Part shown: positions 1 to 7,815 of the stretch, in pieces | How positions within the stretch are numbered: the stretch's first letter is position 1 | Layout: every line of letters starts with the position of its first letter | Assembly: GCF_002920615.1 (NCBI RefSeq) | Contig: NZ_PQSU01000020.1 | Coordinates: forward strand, 124,001-188,000 | DNA: 64,000 nucleotides | Direction: 5' to 3' | Source of the DNA: Streptomyces sp. Ru62 | Lineage (GTDB): Bacteria > Actinomycetota > Actinomycetes > Streptomycetales > Streptomycetaceae | Notes under the pieces: model-generated | Databases searched by the model: none | The model's input: the letters and a program-made list of their open reading frames with translations, nothing else | What the model was told of the DNA's origin: nothing | Made by a program: the position numbers and the translations under genes

Positions 1-178
1 CGGGGACGTGGTCTCCGCGCTCGCCGCGGCGGGGCTGCGCATCGAGTTCCTGCACGAGCACGACGTGTCGCTCTTCCCGCGCTTCAAGAACTTCGAGGTG
101 CGCGACGGCTACCACAGGTTCCCGGCGGACCATCCGCGCATCCCGCTGATCTACTCCCTGAGGGCGAGCAAGAGCTGA
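1..178 (+). CDS. C-terminal end of a probable SAM-dependent methyltransferase (partial)
   Basis: The window opens inside a gene whose last 58 codons are readable from base 2, ending with TGA at 176-178. The visible end has the pattern L-x-x-A-G-L-R-I-E-F-L-x-E-H, then F-x-x-F, R-D-G-Y and a closing P-L-x-Y-S-L-R-A. In class I methyltransferases acting on small molecules the last strands of the Rossmann fold look like this (an 'AGF.IE.L.E' strand followed by a final 'IPL.FSL.A' strand). The SAM-binding part lies outside the window, so the substrate cannot be judged. It is the upstream neighbour of the SURF1 gene, 34 bases away. Confidence 0.6.
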   Translation, partial: GDVVSALAAAGLRIEFLHEHDVSLFPRFKNFEVRDGYHRFPADHPRIPLIYSLRASKS

Positions 179-212
179 CCCGAGGCGTGGACGCCGGGGC
201 GGGCGCCGTACC

Positions 213-1013
213 GTGGAGGGCGTGTACCGGTTTCTGCTGACACCCCGCTGGTGGGGCATCAACGTCTTCGTGCTGCTCGCCATCCCGTTCTGCGTCTTCA
301 TGGGGTCGTGGCAGCTGAGCCGGTTCGAGGGGCGAGTGCAGGACCACCGTGCCGCGACCGAGCAGGCCGCCTCGGACCGGGGCGAGGCCGCTCGCCCGCT
401 GGACTCGATGCTGCCCGTCGACAAGAGCACGTCGGGGCGGCGGGTCACCGCGAGCGGGCGGTACGGGGAGCAGTTGCTGGTGCCCGGGCGGGAGCTCGAT
501 GGCAAGCGCGGCTTCTACGTCCTGACCCTGCTGCGCACCGGTTCCGGCAAGGCGCTGCCGGTGGTGCGGGGCTGGCTGCCGGGTACGGCGGACGCGGCGA
601 AGACGCCGGCGCCGCCCCGTGGTGAGGTCACCGTCACCGGTGCGCTGCAGGCGCCCGAGACCCCCGGGGACAACGGGGTCAGCGCGCAGGGCGGGCTCCC
701 CGCCGGACAGACCGCGGCGATCAGCCCGGCGTCGCTGGTCAACCTGGTGCCGTACCGGCTGTACGACGCCTGGGTCACCCTGGACAAGGGGGACGCCGGG
801 ATGAGGGCCGTGCCCGCGAGCGCGCCGGGTGGTACGGGGCTGGACCTGAAGGCGTTCCAGAACCTCGGTTACACCGGCGAGTGGTTCGTGTTCGCGGGCT
901 TCGTGGTCTTCATGTGGTTCCGCCTGCTGCGGCGGGAGCTGGAGTTCCAACGGGACGCCGCGCTGGGCCTGGTGGCGGAGGAGCCGGAACAGCCTCCGGT
1001 GCCGGCCGGCTGA
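213..1013 (+). CDS. SURF1 family cytochrome c oxidase assembly protein
   Basis: Membrane protein of the SURF1/Shy1 family, which helps insert haem into the aa3-type cytochrome c oxidase. The 266 residues show the family layout: an N-terminal motif T-P-R-W-W-G followed by a membrane helix (about 16-35) that runs into G-S-W-Q-L-S-R-F, a long external domain with P-G-R-E-x-x-G-K-R-G-F-Y, V-V-R-G-W-L-P and L-V-P-Y-x-L-Y, and a second membrane helix at about 222-240 followed by a charged tail. GTG at 213 is the longest start; GTG at 222, giving M-Y-R-F-L-L-T-P, matches the usual family start better. A copy of a dispersed hairpin repeat follows the stop. Confidence 0.85.
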   Translation: MEGVYRFLLTPRWWGINVFVLLAIPFCVFMGSWQLSRFEGRVQDHRAATEQAASDRGEAARPLDSMLPVDKSTSGRRVTASGRYGEQLLVPGRELDGKRGFYVLTLLRTGSGKALPVVRGWLPGTADAAKTPAPPRGEVTVTGALQAPETPGDNGVSAQGGLPAGQTAAISPASLVNLVPYRLYDAWVTLDKGDAGMRAVPASAPGGTGLDLKAFQNLGYTGEWFVFAGFVVFMWFRLLRRELEFQRDAALGLVAEEPEQPPVPAG

Positions 1014-1016
1014 CCT

Positions 1017-1060
1017 GCGCCCCGAAGGGGCGCGGGGAGCCGCGGGACCAGCCACGACGG
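1017..1060 (+). repeat. Dispersed intergenic repeat, copy A, with hairpin core
   Basis: GCGCCCC-GAA-GGGGCGC at 1017-1033 forms a 7-bp stem with a GAA loop and is followed by a conserved tail (GGGGAGCCGCGGGACCAGCC). Related copies lie at 8567-8604, 33373-33412 and 33446-33500. Here it sits between the converging ends of the SURF1 gene and the gene ending at 1126, where it could act as a terminator. Confidence 0.65.
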
Positions 1061-1125
1061 ACCCGCGGCCGCGCACGCTTCCCGTGACGGACGGCGTCCA
1101 CGCACCCCGCTCTCCCGGCGGAGCC

Positions 1126-2346
1126 TCAGGCGCCCGGGAGCAGCCCGGTGTAGTAGACGGTTCCCGCGCACGCCCCGGACACCACGGCCGTCGCCGTCGG
1201 CGAACCACCCTGTGCCGTGTGGGTCACCGTGACACTGCCGTCGGCCGTGCCCTCCTCGGTGGCGAGTTGCGGGGTCGTGCCCTCCGAGCCGGTGCTGTCG
1301 GTCGTGGCGCCGGAGGCACTCTGGGTGGGCGACGGATCGGGCGACGGACCGGTCGGGCCGGGGTCGCCCGGACCGCTGTCACCGCCGGTGGTGGGGCAGG
1401 TCTCCGAGGGGACGAAGGCGAACTTCTCCTCGTACGCCGCGCCCGGCTGGAGCACCAGCCCGGCGACCTCCTGGGACGGGTCCGGCAGGGCGGTCGCCGC
1501 GTCGCCGGCCACGTGCCGGGCGCTGAGGACCTTGGCCGGATCGGCGGCGCCCTGGGCGGTGGGCGTGATGCTGCCCGCGCCGGCGACCGCGCAGGCGGTG
1601 CCGGAGATGTTGGTGACGCGGAAGGTGCCGTAGACGACCCCCGCGGTGTCGGGCGCGTTCGCGCTGCCGGTGGCCGAGCCCAGCTGGGTCGCCGTACAGA
1701 GCGGAACGCCCGAGGCCGGCGTGGCGGAGGGGTCGGCGCCGGCGGTGGAGCCGCTGCCGCTGCCGGGCTTCGTGCCCTTGTCCTCGGGCCGGCCGGACTC
1801 CTTGCCGGGCTTGACGGTGGTACCGCCGGCGTCCTTCGGGCCGCCCTTGCCGGCGTCCTTGTCCTTGCCCTCCCCGGTGCCGCCCTGGGCCTGGGAGGAC
1901 TGGCCGGCCATCGCGGTGTTGGGGTCGGAGCCGCCGGCCTGGGAGACGTGGACGAGGGCGGGGATCGCGGTGCCGATGAAGAGGGCCGCCGCGGCCATCC
2001 CGACCAGCGCCTGGCGCTTGCGGGCGCGGCGCGCGGGGACGGCCCGGCGCAGGTGGTCCAGGGTGCCGGTGCGGGGTTGAAGGTCGTCGACCGCCGAGTG
2101 CAGCAGCCGGCGCAGGGCCAGTTCGTCGGAGTCGGGCCCGTCCGGGCCGTGGACTCCGTCGAGCCTCTCCGGGCCCTTGTCGTCGGGGCCGTGGTTCACA
2201 GTTCCGTTCCCAGCGTGCGATGGCGTGTGCTGTTGCCCGTTGCGCTCCGTCGGCTCGTGCCAGGCGTAGGGCTCGTGACGTTCGTGGGAGTGGCGCTCAT
2301 GGGAGCGACCGTCATGGGAGGTGCCCTGTTCGGCGTGGTCGCTCAT
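1126..2346 (-). CDS. Membrane protein paired with the ECF sigma factor; His-rich N-terminus
   Basis: 406 residues, translationally coupled to the sigma-factor gene by an ATGA overlap (start 2344-2346). Residues 1-40 are very rich in His, Glu and Arg; residues 73-110 contain a short predicted helical stretch ending in the basic run R-R-A-R-K-R; a membrane helix covers about 112-135. The outside part is a low-complexity Gly/Ser/Thr/Pro/Lys linker and then a beta-rich domain with four cysteines (L-C-T-A, A-C-A-V, T-C-P-T, A-C-A-G) that faintly resembles DUF4232. Position and topology suggest an anti-sigma factor or membrane partner of SigE-like sigma factors, but no zinc-binding anti-sigma HxxxCxxC motif is visible, so that role is inferred only from context. 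Confidence 0.65.
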   Translation of the reverse strand: MSDHAEQGTSHDGRSHERHSHERHEPYAWHEPTERNGQQHTPSHAGNGTVNHGPDDKGPERLDGVHGPDGPDSDELALRRLLHSAVDDLQPRTGTLDHLRRAVPARRARKRQALVGMAAAALFIGTAIPALVHVSQAGGSDPNTAMAGQSSQAQGGTGEGKDKDAGKGGPKDAGGTTVKPGKESGRPEDKGTKPGSGSGSTAGADPSATPASGVPLCTATQLGSATGSANAPDTAGVVYGTFRVTNISGTACAVAGAGSITPTAQGAADPAKVLSARHVAGDAATALPDPSQEVAGLVLQPGAAYEEKFAFVPSETCPTTGGDSGPGDPGPTGPSPDPSPTQSASGATTDSTGSEGTTPQLATEEGTADGSVTVTHTAQGGSPTATAVVSGACAGTVYYTGLLPGA

Positions 2347-3023
2347 GCCGGTGTCCCCATCGCGACCCGCAGCGCGGCGATGCCCCGCGAACCGTACGCC
2401 TTGACCGAGCCCAGCGATATGCCGAGCGTCTCGGCGACCTGGGCCTCGGTCATGTCCGCGAAGTAGCGCAGCACGAGCACCTCGCGCTGGCGGCGCTGGA
2501 GCCCCTTCATCGCCTTGATGAGATCCCGGCGCTCCAGCTGGTCGTAGGCGCCCTCTTCCGCGCTCGCCATGTCCGGCATCGGCTTGGAGAGCAGCTTCAG
2601 GCCGAGGATGCGCCGGCGCAGCGTGGAGCGGGAGAGGTTGACGACCGTCTGCCGCAGGTAGGCGAGGGTCTTCTCCGGGTCGCGGACGCGCTTGCGGGCC
2701 GAGTGGACGCGGATGAACGCCTCCTGGACGACGTCCTCGCAGGAGGCGGTGTCGTCGAGGAGGAGTGCGGCGAGGCCCAGCAGTGAGCGGTAGTGCGCCC
2801 GGTAGGTCTCGGTGAGGTGGTCGACGGTCGTGCCGGCGGCCTCGGCCGCCACGGCAGCCGCGGGCTCCTCGGCGCCGTCACGCTGACTGGGTATGCGGGC
2901 GGGCCGCGCGGCGGGCATGGGCGCGATCACCGGCATGCCGCCGGGCGGGCGGGGCCGGAGCGCCGCGCGAGGCCGCAGGGCCGTACCGCCGGGGGCCACA
3001 CTGAGTTCGAGTACCTCTGCCAC
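2343..3023 (-). CDS. RNA polymerase ECF sigma factor, SigE-type family
   Basis: 226 residues. After a poorly conserved N-terminal extension of about 65 Ala/Pro-rich residues, sigma region 2 (about 66-135) carries the D-x-x-x-C-E-D-V-V-Q-E-A-F-I-R-V core-binding pattern, and region 4 (about 168-215) carries L-x-R-R-Q-R-E-V-L-V-L-R-Y-F-A-D-M-T followed by the helix-turn-helix I-A/V-A-E-T-L-G-I-S-L-G-S-V-K. It should direct RNA polymerase to a small regulon, controlled by the coupled membrane protein. The start is GTG at 3021-3023 without a clear Shine-Dalgarno sequence; an internal ATG at residue 30 is possible. Confidence 0.85.
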   Translation of the reverse strand: MAEVLELSVAPGGTALRPRAALRPRPPGGMPVIAPMPAARPARIPSQRDGAEEPAAAVAAEAAGTTVDHLTETYRAHYRSLLGLAALLLDDTASCEDVVQEAFIRVHSARKRVRDPEKTLAYLRQTVVNLSRSTLRRRILGLKLLSKPMPDMASAEEGAYDQLERRDLIKAMKGLQRRQREVLVLRYFADMTEAQVAETLGISLGSVKAYGSRGIAALRVAMGTPA

Positions 3024-3222
3024 GCCTGTTGGACACGCTTCCCCCCTCGGGGGTTGTACGTGCCGGGCGTCACATGTGCGACAACCGGCGGTGCCTCAAG
3101 TGCCGTCATGCGTCCCGCTCTTCCCTCATGTCCCATATGAACGCGCCCCCACGCCCCGACCACGGCGTCCCCACGCCCGGATCACCACGTCCCCAGGTCC
3201 CGCAAGGGTGACCGCAAAGACG

Positions 3223-3257
3223 CTCCCCGCCTCCGTACGGTTGCGGAAGGCGGGGAG
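3223..3257 (-). terminator. Intrinsic terminator downstream of asd
   Basis: The arms CTCCCCGCCT (3223-3232) and AGGCGGGGAG (3248-3257) pair perfectly around a short loop, with a further CCG/CGG pair inside a one-base bulge. Read on the minus strand it follows asd and is trailed by a short T-rich stretch (CGTCTTTG). A second inverted repeat, GGCCGGGAG (3275-3283) with CTCCCGGCC (3307-3315), lies between it and the asd stop. Apart from these hairpins and the sigma-gene promoter, which I could not locate, I see nothing coding in 3024-3349. Confidence 0.65.
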
Positions 3258-3349
3258 AGAAATCCTCTGTCGCCGGCCGGGAGTGGTTCAAGGGATTTGG
3301 ACCATGCTCCCGGCCACAGTGCTTACGCAGATCCTACAAAGTTCAACGG

Positions 3350-4411
3350 CTACGTGGGGGCGGACAGCTCCGCCGCGATCAGTTCCGCGATCTGCGCGCA
3401 GTTCAGCGCGGCGCCCTTGCGCAGGTTGTCGCCGCAGACGAAGAGTTCCAGCGCGGTCGGGTCGTCCAGGGCCCGGCGCACCCGGCCCACCCAGGTCGGG
3501 TCGGTGCCCACCACGTCGGCGGGGGTGGGGAACTCGCCGGCGGCCGGGTCGTCGCACAGCACCACGCCCGGCGCGGTCGCGAGGATCTCGCGGGCCCCGT
3601 CGACGCCGACCTCCCGCTGGAAGCGGGCGTGGACGGTCAGCGAGTGCGTGGTGATCACCGGCACCCGGACACAGGTCACGGCGACCGGCAGCGCCGGCAG
3701 GCCGAGGATCTTCCGGGACTCGTCGCGGACCTTCATCTCCTCCGACGACCAGCCGTCCTCCCGCAACGACCCGGCCCACGGTACGACGTTGAGCGCGACC
3801 GGCTCCGGGAACGGCCCGGTGTCGTCCCCGACAGCCCGCCGTACGTCCCCGGGCTTGGTGCCCAGCTCGGTCCCGGCCACCAGGGAGAGCTGGGCCCGCA
3901 GCGTCTCCACGCCGGCCCGCCCGGCCCCGCTCACCGCCTGGTACGAGGACACCACGAGCTCGCGCAGCCCGAACTCGGCGTGCAGCGCGCCCAGGGCGAC
4001 GATCATCGTGAGGGTCGTGCAGTTGGGGTTGGCGACGATCCCGCGCGGCCGGGACCGTACCGCGTGCGCGTTGATCTCCGGCACGACCAGCGGCACGTCC
4101 GGGTCCATGCGGAAGGAGCCGGAGTTGTCGACGACGACCGCGCCGCGCGCGGCGGCGACCGGCGCCCACTCGGCGGCGACCTCGTCCGGGACGTCGAACA
4201 GCGCGATGTCGACCCCGGCGAAGGCGTCCTCCGTCAGGGCCACCACCTCGACCTCCTCGCCGCGCACGGCCAGCTTGCGGCCGGCCGAGCGCGGGGAGGC
4301 GATCAGGCGGATCTCGCCCCAGATGTCCGCGCGCTGGGACAGGATCTGGAGCATGACCGTGCCGACGGCTCCGGTCGCTCCCACGACCGCGAGCGTCGGC
4401 CTGCCGGTCAT
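3350..4411 (-). CDS. asd: Aspartate-semialdehyde dehydrogenase
   Basis: Reduces L-aspartyl-4-phosphate to L-aspartate-4-semialdehyde with NADPH, the branch step to lysine/diaminopimelate, threonine and methionine. The 353 residues begin with the dinucleotide-binding G-A-T-G-A-V-G at 11-17; the catalytic cysteine is Cys131 in A-N-P-N-C-T-T; S-G-A-G-R-A-G-V and the late H-x-x-x-V-H-A-R-F histidine motif are present. It follows the aspartokinase gene by 16 bases on the same strand, the ask-asd pairing known from actinomycetes, so the two are almost certainly co-transcribed. Confidence 0.95.
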   Translation of the reverse strand: MTGRPTLAVVGATGAVGTVMLQILSQRADIWGEIRLIASPRSAGRKLAVRGEEVEVVALTEDAFAGVDIALFDVPDEVAAEWAPVAAARGAVVVDNSGSFRMDPDVPLVVPEINAHAVRSRPRGIVANPNCTTLTMIVALGALHAEFGLRELVVSSYQAVSGAGRAGVETLRAQLSLVAGTELGTKPGDVRRAVGDDTGPFPEPVALNVVPWAGSLREDGWSSEEMKVRDESRKILGLPALPVAVTCVRVPVITTHSLTVHARFQREVGVDGAREILATAPGVVLCDDPAAGEFPTPADVVGTDPTWVGRVRRALDDPTALELFVCGDNLRKGAALNCAQIAELIAAELSAPT

Positions 4412-4427
4412 CGGACCGTGTCCCGGC

Positions 4428-5699
4428 TCATCGGCCGGTGCCGCCGTAGACGACGGCCTCGTCGCTGTCGGAGTCCAGACCGAAGGCGGTGTGGACGGCG
4501 CGGACGGCCTCCGGCACGTCGTCGGCGCGGGTGACCACCGAGATACGGATCTCGGAGGTCGAGATCAGCTCGATGTTCACGCCGGCGTCGCTGAGCGCCT
4601 CGAAGAACCCGGCGGTGACGCCCGGGTTGGTCTTCATACCGGCGCCGACCAGGGAGATCTTGCCGATCTGGTCGTCGTAGCGCAGCGAGTCGAAGCCGAT
4701 GCCGGAGCGGTTCTTCTCCAGCGCGTCGATGGCCTTGCGGCCCTCGGTCTTCGGCAGCGTGAAGGAGATGTCCGTCAGGCCCGTGGAGGCGGCGGACACG
4801 TTCTGCACGACCATGTCGATGTTGATCTCGGCATCGGCGATGGTCCGGAAGATCGCGGCGGCCTCACCCGGCTTGTCCGGCACACCGACGACCGTGATCT
4901 TGGCCTCGGAGGTGTCGTGCGCGACACCGGAGATGATGGCCTGCTCCACCTTCTTGTCCCCAATCGGCTCACTGCTGACCCACGTGCCCTGCAGTCCGCT
5001 GAAGGACGACCGGACGTGGATCGGGATGTTGTAGCGGCGGGCGTACTCCACGCAGCGGTGGAGGAGCACCTTGGAACCGGAGGCCGCGAGCTCCAGCATG
5101 TCCTCGAAGGAGATCCAGTCGATCTTCTTCGCCTTCTTCACCACGCGCGGGTCGGCGGTGAACACGCCGTCGACGTCGGTGTAGATCTCGCAGACCTCGG
5201 CGTCGAGCGCGGCGGCGAGCGCCACGGCGGTGGTGTCGGACCCGCCGCGGCCCAGCGTGGTGATGTCCTTCTTGTCGGCGCTCACGCCCTGGAACCCGGC
5301 GACGATGGCGATGTTGCCCTCGTCGAGAGCCGTCCTGATCCGCCCCGGCGTGACGTCGATGATCCGGGCTTTGTTGTGGACCGAGTCGGTGATGACGCCT
5401 GCCTGGCTGCCGGTGAAGGACTGGGCCTCGTGGCCCAGGTTTTTGATCGCCATCGCCAGCAGGGCCATGGAGATCCGCTCTCCGGCGGTCAGCAGCATGT
5501 CGAATTCCCGCCCGGCAGGCATGGGAGAAACCTGCTCGGCGAGATCGATCAGCTCGTCCGTCGTGTCGCCCATCGCGGAAACGACGACGACAACCTGGTT
5601 GCCGTTCTTCTTCGCTTCCACGATCCGCTTGGCGACGCGCTTGATGCCTTCGGCATCGGCTACGGAGGAGCCTCCGTACTTCTGCACGACAAGGCCCAC
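4428..5699 (-). CDS. lysC: Aspartokinase (monofunctional, regulated by ACT domains)
   Basis: Phosphorylates L-aspartate with ATP, the first step of the aspartate amino-acid family. 423 residues: K-Y-G-G-S-S at 7-12 in the kinase domain, then F-T-G-S-Q-A-G, G-F-Q-G-V and L-G-R-G-G-S-D-T-T-A, and two C-terminal ACT domains (about 265-423) that bind feedback inhibitors. The GTG at 5697-5699 was chosen although the frame stays open far upstream: it gives the family start V-G-L-V-V-Q-K-Y-G-G-S and has GAGGAG (5705-5710, minus strand) five bases before it. An in-frame GTG at 4947-4949 could start a separate regulatory beta subunit (see findings). The minus strand about 45 bases upstream carries TAGACT, a good -10. 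Confidence 0.95.
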   Translation of the reverse strand: MGLVVQKYGGSSVADAEGIKRVAKRIVEAKKNGNQVVVVVSAMGDTTDELIDLAEQVSPMPAGREFDMLLTAGERISMALLAMAIKNLGHEAQSFTGSQAGVITDSVHNKARIIDVTPGRIRTALDEGNIAIVAGFQGVSADKKDITTLGRGGSDTTAVALAAALDAEVCEIYTDVDGVFTADPRVVKKAKKIDWISFEDMLELAASGSKVLLHRCVEYARRYNIPIHVRSSFSGLQGTWVSSEPIGDKKVEQAIISGVAHDTSEAKITVVGVPDKPGEAAAIFRTIADAEINIDMVVQNVSAASTGLTDISFTLPKTEGRKAIDALEKNRSGIGFDSLRYDDQIGKISLVGAGMKTNPGVTAGFFEALSDAGVNIELISTSEIRISVVTRADDVPEAVRAVHTAFGLDSDSDEAVVYGGTGR

Positions 5700-5854
5700 G
5701 TGCGCTCCTCGCTCGGTTCGTTTGTGTCGGCTCAGTCTATCGAGCGTCCGAATTCCACCACCCTGCTCCCGCATGGTGAGACATCCGTCCGCCCGGTCTC
5801 GACCCCTGCCCAGCGATCGCCGCACCACTCGGAAAGTGCCCCGGCTCACAGAGC

Positions 5855-5876
5855 GCCGGGCCCGGACCGGCCCGGC
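5855..5876 (-). terminator. Hairpin downstream of the DUF5063 gene
   Basis: GCCGGGCC (5855-5862) and GGCCCGGC (5869-5876) pair around a six-base loop immediately after the DUF5063 stop codon, before the promoter region of the aspartokinase gene. No T-run follows on the minus strand, as is common for Streptomyces terminators. Confidence 0.5.
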
Positions 5877-5880
5877 CGGG

Positions 5881-6543
5881 CTACTGCCCGGGGCGGATTC
5901 CCAGGGGGCCGCCGATCTCCTCGGCCATGACGCGGCCCGCCTCGAACTCCAGGGTCTCGTCGCCCATGGCGGCCTGGTCGGTGTCGAGGCCGTCCAGTTC
6001 CTCCAGGGGCTGGTTGAGGCGGACGTGGATGAGGACGGACTGCAGGGCGCGCAGCACCGCGGAGGCCGTCGGGCCCCAGTTGGCGAAGTAGGAGAACTGC
6101 CACCACCACAGGGCCTCGGTGGTGCGGCCCGCGCGGTAGTGGACCATGCCGTGGCGCAGGTCGGTGATGATGTCGGCGAGGTCGTCGGAGATCCGGGCCG
6201 GCACCGGCGCCTTGCGGGGCTCGTACGGGTCGAAGACCTCGGAGTAGACGTCGATCGGGTCCAGGAGCCGGGCGTAGTTCTCGCGCAGCTCGTCCACGTC
6301 CGGCTCGGGGCCCGGGTCGGGCTCGTAGCGCTCCTCGGGGACGATGTCCTCGTGGGCGCCCAGCCGGCCGCCGGCCAGCAGGAGCTGGGAGACCTCAAGG
6401 AGGAGGAAGGGGACCGCCGATTCGGGCTCGTCGCCCTTCGCCACCTCCGTGACGGCCACCAGGAAGCTCTCGACCTGGTCCGCGATCTGGACCACGAAGT
6501 CGTCCGGGTTCTGCGTCGAGGCGTGCAGCGTGGCGTCAGACAT
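5881..6543 (-). CDS. DUF5063 family protein of unknown function
   Basis: 220 residues, acidic, soluble, without a signal peptide. The pattern with L-L-L-E-V-S-Q-L-L-L-A-G-G-R-L, the D-P-I-D-V-Y-S-E-V-F-D-P-Y segment, W-W-W-Q-F-S-Y-F-A-N-W-G and L-D-T-D-Q-A is that of the actinobacterial DUF5063 family, which is regularly found beside recR. The ATG overlaps the end of recR by 8 bases, so translation is coupled. No catalytic motif is recognisable, and a link to recombination rests only on the conserved neighbourhood. Confidence 0.8.
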   Translation of the reverse strand: MSDATLHASTQNPDDFVVQIADQVESFLVAVTEVAKGDEPESAVPFLLLEVSQLLLAGGRLGAHEDIVPEERYEPDPGPEPDVDELRENYARLLDPIDVYSEVFDPYEPRKAPVPARISDDLADIITDLRHGMVHYRAGRTTEALWWWQFSYFANWGPTASAVLRALQSVLIHVRLNQPLEELDGLDTDQAAMGDETLEFEAGRVMAEEIGGPLGIRPGQ

Positions 6544-7135
6544 CTAGCAGTCGTCTCCCCTCGAAGGCGCGGCCGAGGGTCACCTCGTCCGCGTATTCCA
6601 GGTCACCACCCACCGGGAGGCCGCTGGCCAGGCGGGTGACCTTCAGGCCCATGGGCTTGATCATGCGGGCGAGGTACGTCGCCGTCGCCTCGCCTTCCAG
6701 ATTCGGGTCCGTGGCCAGGATCAGTTCCGTGACCGTCCCGTCGGCCAACCGCGCGAGAAGTTCTCGTATACGCAGGTCGTCGGGTCCCACGCCCTCGATC
6801 GGGCTGATCGCGCCGCCGAGCACGTGGTACCGGCCCCGGAACTCGCGGGTGCGCTCGATCGCGACGACGTCCTTCGGTTCCTCCACCACACAGATGACGG
6901 AGGGGTCGCGGCGCGGGTCACGGCAGATGCCGCACAGCTCCTCCTGCGCCACGTTGCCGCAGGTCGCGCAGAAGCGGACCCTCGCCTTCACCTCCAGGAG
7001 CGCCTGCGCGAGCCGCTTCACGTCCGTCGGCTCGGCCTGCAGGATGTGGAAGGCGATCCGCTGCGCGCTCTTGGGACCGACGCCGGGCAGCCGCCCCAGC
7101 TCGTCGATGAGGTCCTGGACCACGCCTTCGTACAA
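6536..7135 (-). CDS. recR: Recombination mediator protein RecR
   Basis: Acts with RecF/RecO to load RecA on gapped single-stranded DNA. 199 residues, the normal length: an N-terminal helix-hairpin-helix with L-P-G-V-G-P-K-S-A-Q-R, a four-cysteine zinc finger (Cys56, Cys59, Cys68, Cys71), and a Toprim domain from about 79 with V-V-E-E-P-K-D-V and A-T-D-P-N-L-E-G-E-A-T-A. It lies between ybaB and the DUF5063 gene on the same strand, the usual ybaB-recR arrangement in bacteria. Confidence 0.96.
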   Translation of the reverse strand: MYEGVVQDLIDELGRLPGVGPKSAQRIAFHILQAEPTDVKRLAQALLEVKARVRFCATCGNVAQEELCGICRDPRRDPSVICVVEEPKDVVAIERTREFRGRYHVLGGAISPIEGVGPDDLRIRELLARLADGTVTELILATDPNLEGEATATYLARMIKPMGLKVTRLASGLPVGGDLEYADEVTLGRAFEGRRLLDV

Positions 7136-7208
7136 CGGACTGCCCTTCCTGGAGACCTTTCGGTACGTACGGTAGTTGCCTCGCGCCTCCGCCCGGAAGG
7201 CGGTGGCG

Positions 7209-7553
7209 TCAGAACGGCAGACCCGGGATGCCGCTGCCGCCGCCCAGCCCCTGGGCCAGCGGGCCGAGCTTCTGCTGCTGGAGCGCCTGCGCGTTCTCGT
7301 TGGCCGCCTGTACGGCCGCCACGATCAGGTCGGCGAGGGTCTCGGTGTCCTCCGGGTCCACCGCCTTCGGGTCGATCTTCAGCGCCCGCAGCTCACCGGC
7401 GCCGGTGACGGTGGCCCTCACCAGGCCGCCGCCCGCCTGCCCGTCGACCTCCGTGTTCGCCAGTTCCTCCTGCGCCCGCTGCAGGTCCTGCTGCATCTTC
7501 TGGGCCTGCTGGAGCAACTGCTGCATGTTGGGCTGGCCACCACCGGGGATCAC
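7209..7553 (-). CDS. YbaB/EbfC family nucleoid-associated protein
   Basis: Small DNA-binding protein that coats DNA as a dimer. The frame is open further upstream, but the GTG at 7551-7553 gives the typical start V-I-P-G-G-G-Q-P-N-M-Q-Q-L-L-Q-Q-A-Q and has GAGGAG six bases before it, so the product has 114 residues. A coiled helix (about 8-35), the G-G-G-L-V-R-A-T-V-T-G strand, L-K-I-D-P-K-A-V-D-P-E-D and a second helix with A-A-V-Q-A-A-N-E-N define the family. Its leader contains a 12-bp direct repeat. It precedes recR on the same strand by 73 bases. Confidence 0.92.
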   Translation of the reverse strand: MIPGGGQPNMQQLLQQAQKMQQDLQRAQEELANTEVDGQAGGGLVRATVTGAGELRALKIDPKAVDPEDTETLADLIVAAVQAANENAQALQQQKLGPLAQGLGGGSGIPGLPF

Positions 7554-7571
7554 GATCAGCTCCTCGCCGTC

Positions 7572-7597
7572 TTCTCCGACGTTCCTTCTCCGACGTT
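7572..7597. repeat. Direct repeat in the ybaB leader
   Basis: TTCTCCGACGTT occurs at 7572-7583 and again at 7586-7597, a 14-bp unit repeated twice just upstream of the ybaB ribosome binding site (plus-strand orientation given). It may be a slippage duplication or a regulatory site in the leader. Confidence 0.5.
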
Positions 7598-7815
7598 TTA
7601 TCCGTCGTGATGAGCCTACGTGGTCCACGCGGCCACTGCTCCGCCACTCTTTCGAGTGAGAACAACGTGAGTCCTATACCTGATCAAGGCCCTCTTACGG
7701 GCGGAAAAGTCGGGAAAGCTCCCTCTCCGCCACCCGTTGGGCGGTAGGAAGGTGGCCGCACGTCGGCAGGGAATGTCACGCAACGTGACCGGTCGTGATC
7801 AGTAGGGAGTGCCGG

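Noticed and set aside
3275..3315. Inverted repeat GGCCGGGAG/CTCCCGGCC as a riboswitch or sigma-factor operator
   Set aside because: It lies just behind the asd stop next to a terminator hairpin and has no aptamer-like conserved core; a 3' end structure is the simpler view.
3297..5930. A very long plus-strand open frame (877 codons) opposite asd and ask
   Set aside because: It lies antisense to two well-conserved enzymes; in DNA this GC-rich the antisense frame opposite third codon positions stays open by chance. No domain is recognisable.
5700..6398. Extension of the aspartokinase frame far upstream, into the DUF5063 gene
   Set aside because: The extension is Arg/Pro/Ser-rich, overlaps DUF5063 in another frame, and the family start with a good ribosome binding site is at 5699.
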